The translations under genes and the position numbers were made by a program. DNA of 22,070 nucleotides, from positions 1 to 22,070 of the IMG/VR virus record IMGVR_UViG_3300019828_000317; one strand, given 5' to 3'. Each line of letters begins with the position of its first letter. The stretch's first letter is position 1. The DNA comes from a virus. Positions 16,888 to 22,070 of this stretch are shown piece by piece. Below the pieces are notes generated by a model. The model made no database searches. It was not told the DNA's origin and saw nothing but the letters and a program-made list of their open reading frames with translations.

Positions 16888-18724
16888 AGCGCAGACAGAA
16901 TGGATTGAACCAGAGTTTTATCCTGATCTAAGACAGTACGACGAGATTGCAATTGACTTAGAGACAAGAGATCCTGATTTAAAATCTAAAGGTAGTGGCG
17001 CAATTATTGGCAATGGAGAAGTTGTAGGAATTGCTGTAGCTGTACCTGGTAAAAAGTTTTATTTTCCTATTGCTCACGCATCTGGGCCAAACATGGATCG
17101 TAAGAAAACCTTAAAATGGTTTCAAGATATTTTAAATACACCAGCAGTAAAAATATTTCACAATGCAATGTATGACGTTAGTTGGATTAGATCTATGGGT
17201 CTAAAGATTCAGGGACAGATCGTAGACACTATGATTGCAGCCAGTTTAATTAATGAGAATAGATTTAGATTTGATTTAAATAGTTTAGGTTGGGATTATT
17301 TAGGCCATGGTAAAAACGAATCAGCACTTAATGAAGAAGCAAAGTCTAGAGGACTAGATCCTAAAGCAGATATGTGGCAGCTTCCAGCGCTTCATGTTGG
17401 AGCCTATGCAGAAAAAGATGCAGAACTTACTTTAGAACTTTGGCAGGTGTTTAAAAAAGAAATTACTCACCAGGATATTGAGTCTATTTTCGAACTCGAA
17501 ACGGATTTATTTCCTTGCTTAGTCGATATGCGTTTCTTAGGTGTCCGGGTAGACCTTCAAAAAGCTCAAGAATTAAAGCGAGCACTAGTGATAAAAGAAG
17601 AAAACTTACTCCAACAAATAAAAATAGAAACTGGAATAGATGTTCAGCTAATGGCTGCAAGAAGTGTTGCCAAAGTTTTTGATAAATTAAAGTTACCTTA
17701 TGAACGAACTGCGAAATCAAATGCTCCATCCTTTACTAAAAATTTTATTATTAATCATGAACACCCTATAGTTAGAATGATAGCTGAGGCTAGAGAAACT
17801 AATAAGGCACATACTACGTTCATTGATACCATAATTAAACATGAACATAAAGGCAGAATCCATGCTGATATAAACCAAATAAGATCTGATCAAGGTGGGA
17901 CAGTGACCGGTAGATTCAGTTACTCTAATCCAAATTTACAACAACTTCCAGCTCGAAATAAGGAACTTGGACCTATGATTAGATCCATATTTCTTCCAGA
18001 AGAAAAACATAAATGGGGTAGTTTCGATTATTCACAACAAGAACCACGTCTTGTTGCACACTATGCAGCGCTTCATAAATTTCCATCTGTCAATGATGTT
18101 ATAGATAGTTATGAGAATGATACTTCAACAGATTTCCACCAGGTAGTTGCAGACATGGCAAAAATCCCTAGATCTCAAGCCAAGGTAATTAACCTAGGAT
18201 TATTTTATGGTATGGGTAAAGCAAAATTACAAGCAGAACTTGGAGTATCAAAAGAAAAAGCAGCAGAATTGTTCGAGACGTACCACGCTAAAGTTCCCTT
18301 TGTTAAGCAACTAACTAATAGTGCTTCTAATCGTGCCCAGGAGCGTGGCCAGATTCGAACCTTACTGGGACGATTATGTAGGTTTCATTTGTGGGAGCCT
18401 AATCAATTTGGTATGCATAAAGCATTGCCTCATGAAGAAGCATTGCAGGAACACGGACCAGGGATAAAAAGAGCTTACACTTACAAAGCTTTGAATAAAT
18501 TAATTCAAGGATCCGCAGCAGACATGACAAAAAAAGCTATGTTAGATTTATATAAAGAAGGTATAATAGCTCACGTACAAATTCATGATGAACTTTGTGT
18601 TTCAGTAAAAGATGAGAAACATGCAAAACAGATTAAAGAAATCATGGAAGACTCCGTCTCTTTGGAAGTTCCCAACAAAGTAGACTACGAATTTGGAGAA
18701 AACTGGGGTGAAATAAATGGTTGA
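16868..18724 (+). CDS. polA: Family A DNA polymerase with 3'-5' exonuclease
   Basis: 618 aa: exonuclease plus polymerase domains, without the 5'-3' nuclease of cellular Pol I. Proofreading residues: IAIDLE (Asp30, Glu32), FHNAMYD (Asp103), YAEKD (Tyr180, Asp184). Polymerase motif A FDYSQQEPR (Asp387, Glu392, Arg394), motif B RSQAKVINLGLFYG (Arg435, Lys439, Tyr447), motif C IHDE (Asp574, Glu575). Leu443 occupies the site of E. coli Phe762, an interesting variant because that residue sets nucleotide discrimination and, in virioplankton surveys, correlates with replication style. An AGAAAGG site precedes the ATG. No DnaJ-like insert is seen. It is the replicative polymerase of this phage, working with the neighbouring primase, SSB-like protein and helicases. 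Confidence 0.95.
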   Translation: MKVPLFEAQTEWIEPEFYPDLRQYDEIAIDLETRDPDLKSKGSGAIIGNGEVVGIAVAVPGKKFYFPIAHASGPNMDRKKTLKWFQDILNTPAVKIFHNAMYDVSWIRSMGLKIQGQIVDTMIAASLINENRFRFDLNSLGWDYLGHGKNESALNEEAKSRGLDPKADMWQLPALHVGAYAEKDAELTLELWQVFKKEITHQDIESIFELETDLFPCLVDMRFLGVRVDLQKAQELKRALVIKEENLLQQIKIETGIDVQLMAARSVAKVFDKLKLPYERTAKSNAPSFTKNFIINHEHPIVRMIAEARETNKAHTTFIDTIIKHEHKGRIHADINQIRSDQGGTVTGRFSYSNPNLQQLPARNKELGPMIRSIFLPEEKHKWGSFDYSQQEPRLVAHYAALHKFPSVNDVIDSYENDTSTDFHQVVADMAKIPRSQAKVINLGLFYGMGKAKLQAELGVSKEKAAELFETYHAKVPFVKQLTNSASNRAQERGQIRTLLGRLCRFHLWEPNQFGMHKALPHEEALQEHGPGIKRAYTYKALNKLIQGSAADMTKKAMLDLYKEGIIAHVQIHDELCVSVKDEKHAKQIKEIMEDSVSLEVPNKVDYEFGENWGEING

Positions 18725-18726
18725 TT

Positions 18727-19377
18727 ATGGCTTATTTAAATGCAAACATACCACCGCTTTACGCGCAAATTAGGAAGGAGTTTTTATATGACAATAAAAA
18801 ACATCATGGAGAAGTTGAAGATTGTGTTATCTTTGGCATCACATCTATGGGAGGCCGTGCGATTTTATGGCACGCTCTTATGGAGAATGGTGCGATCTTT
18901 TATAGGTTGCCAATTACGGCTTTTATTCAACGTGGTTTTCAACCCGAAAATGTTCCCATTAAAAGACTTGATGAACTGGAACTTTGGAATTCTTTTAGTT
19001 ATCACCCTGCTGTTACTTCTTGGGCTATTTTAAGCGCAGCTTCAGGAAAATACATAGGTAAGGATAAAAAATGGCATCACGGTACTTATCTTTTTACTGT
19101 TGACTGGGCCCACCCAGATGCTAATATCCTAGACACTGATCACTCAGAGATCCCACACGAACATAAGTGTGCACACATTATCGCTTTAGATAATGGAAAT
19201 TATGCTGCTCAACCCAATAATAGATGCATTTGGGACTTACCTTCTTTTACGGTTAAGGACAATATCCCTGATTGGAAAGTCCAAACATCGGAATGGAATG
19301 TAGAAGACACGGGAAACTGGAAGACCCAGGATACCGATAATTTTTTTTATGAGATAGAGGAGAAGAAAAATGATTAA
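18727..19377 (+). CDS. Unknown protein downstream of DNA polymerase, 216 aa
   Basis: The frame opens with a TTG at 18721; the ATG at 18727 is preferred, three bases after the polymerase stop. The protein is rich in His, Trp and aromatic residues. Notable segments are VEDCVIFGITSMGGRAILWHALMENG (about 29-55), the HHGTYLFTVDWAHPD region (about 115-130), SEIPHEHKCAHIIALDNGNYAAQPNNR (about 139-166), and a Trp-rich tail (DWKVQTSEWNVEDTGNWKTQ). The clustered His/Cys suggest possible metal binding, but I recognise no family. The tight link to polA suggests an early or middle gene. Confidence 0.75.
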   Translation: MAYLNANIPPLYAQIRKEFLYDNKKHHGEVEDCVIFGITSMGGRAILWHALMENGAIFYRLPITAFIQRGFQPENVPIKRLDELELWNSFSYHPAVTSWAILSAASGKYIGKDKKWHHGTYLFTVDWAHPDANILDTDHSEIPHEHKCAHIIALDNGNYAAQPNNRCIWDLPSFTVKDNIPDWKVQTSEWNVEDTGNWKTQDTDNFFYEIEEKKND

Positions 19378-19510
19378 TAATGGAATATGTACAAGTTGCG
19401 ATCATAGACATAGAGGAAAAAACGAATGTTCTTTCTGTGATTGTGTGTGGCAACATCAAGAGCCTGAAAAAAAATCTTGGCTTAAAAAAATAATCAACTG
19501 GTTTAAATAA
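19370..19510 (+). CDS. Cys-rich mini-protein with amphipathic C-terminus, 46 aa
   Basis: An AGAGGAGAAG site precedes the ATG, which lies eight bases inside the previous gene. Five Cys in C-x2-C-x9-C-x2-C-x-C (7, 10, 20, 23, 25) suggest a zinc knuckle. The C-terminal KKSWLKKIINWFK is a short amphipathic basic helix that could touch a membrane. No family recognised. Confidence 0.65.
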   Translation: MINNGICTSCDHRHRGKNECSFCDCVWQHQEPEKKSWLKKIINWFK

Positions 19511-19511
19511 A

Positions 19512-19670
19512 ATGATGGTTAAGTGTAAAACTTGCGGCCATGGGTGTCATTGCAGTGAAGATAAAATAGACTCCGAACACTACACGCCTTTAATGGATTT
19601 GTGTGAATGTAAACAATGTTTACATGAAGTAAAAGAAATTGAATATGAGGAGTGTTTATCATGTCAATAA
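19512..19670 (+). CDS. Cys-rich mini-protein, 52 aa
   Basis: Begins at ATGATG just after the previous stop. It has nine Cys, in three groups: C5, C8, C12, C14; C31, C33, C36; and C48, C51. With nearby His this could hold one or two zinc ions. The rest is acidic. It pairs with the other Cys-rich peptide immediately upstream but is not clearly homologous to it. Function unknown. Confidence 0.6.
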   Translation: MMVKCKTCGHGCHCSEDKIDSEHYTPLMDLCECKQCLHEVKEIEYEECLSCQ

Positions 19671-19700
19671 AGGTAATTAATTAATATGGAGGGTGTTTAT

Positions 19701-19787
19701 ATGGAACCAGAAATGAATTACAAATTTACAGCTATATTAATAGTAGCTATATGTTTATTAGCTTTATTTGGAGGTCCAGTACGATGA
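19701..19787 (+). CDS. Single-span membrane peptide, 28 aa
   Basis: A strong GGAGGGTG site at about 19688-19695 selects the ATG at 19701; an in-frame ATG at 19686 would overlap that site. After seven polar residues, residues 9-24 are a single membrane span (TAILIVAICLLALFGG). The TGA overlaps the next ATG (ATGA). Holin-like in size and place, but too short for a firm call. Confidence 0.55.
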   Translation: MEPEMNYKFTAILIVAICLLALFGGPVR

Positions 19788-19996
19788 AATTTACTTTAAT
19801 ACTATTTTTATGTTCTTTTATTAATAACGAATGCCTACCTCCACAAGAGATAAAACAACATTATAATTCGTGGAAAGAATGTACACTTGCAGCATTAGAA
19901 ATATCTACAGAAATAATGTTTTCTCAAGAAGAAGAGTTTGTTAATAAAAACAAAGTAGCAACTAAATTTATATGTAGAGAAATAGGTACTATTTAA
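19784..19996 (+). CDS. Small exported Cys-containing protein, 70 aa
   Basis: The start is set at the ATG at 19784, coupled to the previous stop; the longer open frame from 19751 runs through the membrane peptide gene. Residues 1-14 are a short signal-like sequence (MKFTLILFLCSFIN) followed by NECLPPQ. Cys17, Cys33 and Cys64 could form disulfides outside the cytoplasm. There is no proper lipobox (LFLC lacks a small residue before Cys). The pattern of signal, C-x-PP, YNSW..C and KF.C resembles a small family often present in marine phage genomes with unknown role. The setting before the endolysin suggests a lysis or envelope role, perhaps spanin-like, unproven. Confidence 0.7.
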   Translation: MKFTLILFLCSFINNECLPPQEIKQHYNSWKECTLAALEISTEIMFSQEEEFVNKNKVATKFICREIGTI

Positions 19997-20185
19997 TTGA
20001 CTAGGAAAACTAACACAGTTTTAATTGGATTATTGGGTACAATCCTTATGGGTCTTAGCACCTGGGTAATTATTACACTCGTGGAACTCCAAGTTTTAGT
20101 AATGATGATTCAACAGGAGCTAATGGACCTTGACAAGGTTATAGGTAGAATATATTCTCATATGGACCGATTATCACAACGATGA
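19997..20185 (+). CDS. Putative holin or lysis accessory membrane protein, 62 aa
   Basis: TTG start immediately after the previous stop; the TGA overlaps the endolysin ATG (ATGA). Residues 8-33 form a hydrophobic span (VLIGLLGTILMGLSTWVIITLVEL), followed by an amphipathic helix to the C-terminus. A one-span protein with a coiled tail coupled to an endolysin gene suggests a holin or spanin-type component. Residue-level evidence is limited. Confidence 0.6.
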   Translation: MTRKTNTVLIGLLGTILMGLSTWVIITLVELQVLVMMIQQELMDLDKVIGRIYSHMDRLSQR

Positions 20186-20676
20186 AACTTTCCAAAAATT
20201 TCCATCTATCAGAGATGACTAAAAGCCAACAAGCTGTTCGTATGGGACTTAATAATAATCCTAGTGAGCAACAGGTAGAGAACCTAAAAACACTATGTGA
20301 GAGGGTCTTACAGCCAACCAGAGAGCATTTTGGCAAGGTTGTGACCGTGAGCTCAGGCTTTAGAGATGAGGTTTTAAATAATGCTTTAGGGGGATCTGAT
20401 AACTCTCAGCACTGTCTCGGAATGGCGGCCGATATAGAAATATTTGACGTGCCTAATAATGAATTAAGTGACTGGATTAAAGAAAATCTCATGTTTGATC
20501 AATTAATATTAGAATATTTTGATCCCGCAGATGGTCCCAATTCAGGATGGGTTCATGTATCTTACAATCCTACTATCTCTTTAAACAGAAAAGAATATTT
20601 GATGGCATCTAAAAAAAATGGTAAGATCGAGTACAAACCTATTATGGGATTAAGTACAGATAGATATGTCAAATAA
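20182..20676 (+). CDS. Peptidase M15 endolysin (D-Ala peptidase type)
   Basis: 164 aa, the usual size of a single-domain M15_3 enzyme. The zinc-ligand pattern is visible: SQHCLGMAADIEI gives His77 and Asp84, and GWVHVSY gives His125. Glu111 in LILEYF is a candidate general base. The region PTREHFGKVVTVSSGFR (about 45-61) is typical of the family. There is no signal peptide, so release through a holin is expected. It cleaves peptide cross-links or stem peptides of peptidoglycan at lysis. The start is coupled to the upstream membrane protein, and the 3' end overlaps the next gene by 11 bases. Confidence 0.88.
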   Translation: MKLSKNFHLSEMTKSQQAVRMGLNNNPSEQQVENLKTLCERVLQPTREHFGKVVTVSSGFRDEVLNNALGGSDNSQHCLGMAADIEIFDVPNNELSDWIKENLMFDQLILEYFDPADGPNSGWVHVSYNPTISLNRKEYLMASKKNGKIEYKPIMGLSTDRYVK

Positions 20677-20914
20677 ATTTAAAAATGTAAGTAATTCTTT
20701 TAGTAATATTGACACTGTTCAAGGTCATTGCGAAGAATGTAAAGAGTTTACTATATTAGTTGCTATTATTCCTGAGTTCTATAGATGCACAGGTTGTGGT
20801 GCAGACACTAAACAACATATCAATGGACGAATAAGATATTTAAAATTAGACGAATCAGAAATTAAATTTATAAAAGAAAACCCTACCCCTAAAAATGGCC
20901 AAGCAAAATTTTAA
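20666..20914 (+). CDS. Zinc-ribbon protein, 82 aa
   Basis: Two CxxC knuckles, HCEEC (about 21-25) and CTGC (about 41-44), separated by a beta-hairpin-length spacer (EFTILVAIIPEFYR), make a classic zinc ribbon. The C-terminus is charged and helical. Its ATG lies inside the endolysin gene. Zinc ribbons bind nucleic acids or proteins; no specific role is recognised. The next gene starts inside its last 20 bases. Confidence 0.75.
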   Translation: MSNKFKNVSNSFSNIDTVQGHCEECKEFTILVAIIPEFYRCTGCGADTKQHINGRIRYLKLDESEIKFIKENPTPKNGQAKF

Positions 20915-21026
20915 ACTGTATGTGCCTAGAGAAGCTCCTAAAAAACGTAAGGGCATTCATAAAAAAAGTAAGAATAAGGCAGAAAAAAGGCAGAAATCTA
21001 TGAAGCGTTATAGAGGTCAAGGATAA
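20895..21026 (+). CDS. Highly basic small protein, 43 aa
   Basis: The ATG at 20895 overlaps the end of the zinc-ribbon gene. It is extremely basic: FKLYVPREAPKKRKGIHKKS, then a Lys/Arg-rich helix ending YRGQG. This PREAPKK...HKKS...YRGQG pattern is one I recognise from many marine phage genomes as a hypothetical protein. It is probably a nucleic-acid-binding peptide. It closes this transcription block; the next promoter begins 15 bases later. Confidence 0.65.
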   Translation: MAKQNFKLYVPREAPKKRKGIHKKSKNKAEKRQKSMKRYRGQG

Positions 21027-21027
21027 G

Positions 21028-21078
21028 TTAAATAAGACGCTTGACATTAAATGGAATATTTTGTAGGATATTATTTAA
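21028..21078. promoter_or_regulatory. 8-bp inverted repeat flanking the 21041 promoter
   Basis: TTAAATAA (21028-21035) and TTATTTAA (21071-21078) are perfect reverse complements enclosing the -35 and -10. The arms are all A/T, so chance is a real alternative in this AT-rich DNA. The downstream gene encodes a ribbon-helix-helix protein, so an operator for autoregulation is plausible. Confidence 0.35.
21041..21069 (+). promoter_or_regulatory. Sigma70-like promoter of the regulatory operon
   Basis: TTGACA (21041-21046), 17-bp spacer, TAGGAT (21064-21069, 4/6 match). The -10 is part of TAGGATATTAT (21064-21074), which is also present at 11939-11949 in the other TTGACA promoter. Both promoters are preceded by GC directly before TTGACA. 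Drives the RHH, 93-aa, DnaJ-zinc-finger and alpha-CTD genes. Confidence 0.6.
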
Positions 21079-21102
21079 TTAACAAATGAAAGGTTATAAC
21101 AA

Positions 21103-21273
21103 ATGACTGACTTTAATAAGTACAAAAACATATCTATCAAATTAGATGTGTACGCAAAGATAGATAAGATTAGTAAAGTCTTGGTACCTGATGATCCAAA
21201 GATCTCACGTGCTCAAGTGGTGACTATTCTTGTCAACAAGGAAGCAAAGAGACTAAACGGAAAACTAAAATAA
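21103..21273 (+). CDS. Ribbon-helix-helix (Arc/CopG-like) DNA-binding protein, 56 aa
   Basis: GAAAGGTTATAACAA precedes the ATG. The strand NISIKLD (9-15) is followed by a first helix VYAKIDKISKVL (16-27) and a second helix ISRAQVVTILVNKEAKRL (34-51), the RHH order and length. The alternating polar residues on the strand (Asn9, Ser11, Lys13) would contact the DNA major groove in a dimer. As first gene of the operon behind a promoter with flanking inverted repeats, it may be an autorepressor. Confidence 0.6.
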   Translation: MTDFNKYKNISIKLDVYAKIDKISKVLVPDDPKISRAQVVTILVNKEAKRLNGKLK

Positions 21274-21291
21274 CAATAGGAGATAGAAAGT

Positions 21292-21573
21292 ATGAAATAC
21301 ACATTAATAAAAAAATCAAAGTACTATAGCGGAATAGTTAAAGAAGCAGACACTTTTGATCAGGCAGTTAAATATAAGGTAGCCTCAGAGATGATGGAAG
21401 ACAATCAAGATGGTCAACCCATGATTCATAAGTTTCATATCATGATAGATATTGATGATGCATTTAAGTATGTGAATGCATCAATCGATGACCACGAAAA
21501 ACCTTTGATGTTAACACCTGACATGGAAGTTAAACTAACACCAGAAGGTGTGTACGTAAAGGTTGCATCATGA
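21292..21573 (+). CDS. Unknown protein, 93 aa
   Basis: An AGGAGA site precedes the ATG. The protein alternates strands and helices (YTLIKKSKYYSGIVKEADTF, HKFHIMIDIDDAFKYVNA, MEVKLTPEGVYVKVAS) and is acidic overall. No family recognised. The last codons overlap the next start (ATGA at 21570-21573). Confidence 0.7.
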   Translation: MKYTLIKKSKYYSGIVKEADTFDQAVKYKVASEMMEDNQDGQPMIHKFHIMIDIDDAFKYVNASIDDHEKPLMLTPDMEVKLTPEGVYVKVAS

Positions 21574-21743
21574 AGTCTGGATATATAATTTGCACTAGAT
21601 GTAAGGGAAACGGATTTTTAAGAGTCCCTTATAAAGCTGCTCGAGAGGAGGTCACCGTTCAATGTGACCTCTGTAATTCTCAAGGGGAAATTCCAGAAGG
21701 TTTAGAAGAAGAGGCAACTGAGGAAACAGAAAGCATACAATAA
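21570..21743 (+). CDS. DnaJ-type zinc-finger mini-protein, 57 aa
   Basis: Start coupled to the previous stop by ATGA. One full DnaJ cysteine-rich module is visible: CTRCKGNG (8-15) and CDLCNSQG (32-39), i.e. two CxxCxxxG halves that bind one zinc. The tail (40-57) is strongly acidic. There is no J-domain, so it is not a co-chaperone on its own. Similar free-standing zinc modules (e.g. anti-TRAP) bind other proteins. It is likely a protein-interaction factor, and the partner is unknown. Confidence 0.7.
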   Translation: MKSGYIICTRCKGNGFLRVPYKAAREEVTVQCDLCNSQGEIPEGLEEEATEETESIQ

Positions 21744-21762
21744 CTATACAGAAAGGAAACTA

Positions 21763-22070
21763 ATGGAACTATTAGAAAAAAAAATATCAGAACTAGAGAT
21801 GCCTGTAAGAACACACAGTTCTTTCCAGAGAGCATTATTGAATCATATGCCTGAACTTAAGACAATAAAAGATTTGATTTTATCTACGGAATGGGAATTA
21901 CTTAGAATGCCAGGTTTTGGTCGTAAGTCTTTAAATGATGTCAAAGATGCTTTGAAAGAAACTGGATTATATTTAGGTATGGAAGAAAAAGACTTACCTA
22001 AAGATATGGATGCTATTTCTAGAGAATTTACTTATAAGGTAATTGAGCATGCTGAAGAAGCCAGTAAACA
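21763..22070 (+). CDS. Stand-alone RNA polymerase alpha C-terminal-domain homologue (3' end off window)
   Basis: GAAAGGAAAC precedes the ATG at 21763; 102 codons are seen before the window ends. The sequence aligns along nearly the whole alpha-CTD fold: SELEMPVR (9-16) corresponds to E. coli DLELTVR ending at Arg265, STEWELLRMPGFGRKSL (41-57) to RTEVELLKTPNLGKKSL, and ETGLYLGM (66-73) to SRGLSLGM. DNA-contacting residues Arg265, Gly296, Lys298 and Ser299 are kept (Arg16, Gly53, Lys55, Ser56), Glu302 becomes Asp59, and Asn268 becomes Ser19. No alpha N-terminal (assembly) domain precedes it. Such a free domain could bind UP elements or host activators and redirect or block host transcription; this function is inference. 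An extra charged helix follows the domain. Confidence 0.8.
   Translation, partial: MELLEKKISELEMPVRTHSSFQRALLNHMPELKTIKDLILSTEWELLRMPGFGRKSLNDVKDALKETGLYLGMEEKDLPKDMDAISREFTYKVIEHAEEASK

Noticed and set aside
18740-19033. Plus-strand 97-aa frame
   Set aside because: Lies wholly inside the better supported 216-aa gene in another frame, with no family features.
1-22070. tRNA genes, attachment sites, insertion sequences
   Set aside because: No cloverleaf-like segment, terminal inverted repeats or recombinase gene was seen by eye; a tRNA scan would be needed to exclude a tRNA fully.

Overview
The window is AT-rich, densely packed phage DNA with almost no intergenic space. It contains virion genes, a lysis block and a replication module. 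It has no ribosomal, tRNA, transposase, integrase or terminase gene. Protein families, base composition and the many TAATG/ATGA gene junctions suggest a tailed, probably podovirus-like, marine phage resembling uncultured pelagic (SAR11-type) phages. The host assignment is inference; no host gene is present.

Layout. (1) Positions 1-9671, rightward: a run of large virion proteins (a GGRIG-repeat protein with a broken 5' end, a Gln/Gly-rich 297-aa protein, a 502-aa coiled-coil protein, a 1421-aa giant with membrane-prone stretches, a 229-aa protein), then a 58-aa coil-plus-membrane protein. The size order resembles the internal/ejection protein set of T7-like phages, but only by analogy. (2) 9668-10045, rightward: a SpeD-like pyruvoyl decarboxylase, a likely auxiliary metabolic gene. 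(3) 10042-11472, leftward: an SNF2-type helicase, the only minus-strand gene. It overlaps speD tail-to-tail by 4 bp. (4) 11538-18724, rightward: replication module with an unknown 130-aa protein, a coiled-coil protein, a probable ssDNA-binding protein, an archaeo-eukaryotic-type primase, a UvrD-like helicase, a DUF3310 protein, a small basic peptide, and family A DNA polymerase with 3'-5' exonuclease. (5) 18727-19670: a conserved-looking unknown and two tiny Cys-rich proteins. (6) 19701-20676: a likely lysis cassette of two small membrane proteins, a small exported protein and an M15 peptidase endolysin. (7) 20666-21026: a zinc-ribbon protein and a very basic 43-aa protein. (8) 21041 to the end: an apparently regulatory operon behind a TTGACA promoter, encoding a ribbon-helix-helix protein, an unknown, a DnaJ-type zinc-finger protein, and a free-standing homologue of the C-terminal domain of bacterial RNA polymerase alpha (cut by the window edge).

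Most notable: the stand-alone alpha-CTD in an operon with a DNA-binding protein; two promoters sharing an exact 11-bp box; a 9-bp inverted repeat that places two TTGACA boxes face to face between divergent genes; a twin GC-rich hairpin between the SSB-like and primase genes; Leu at the E. coli Phe762-equivalent site of the polymerase; and a one-base frameshift near position 125. No stretch over 300 bases lacks a gene. Everything is read by eye; family assignments rest on motifs, not on searches.
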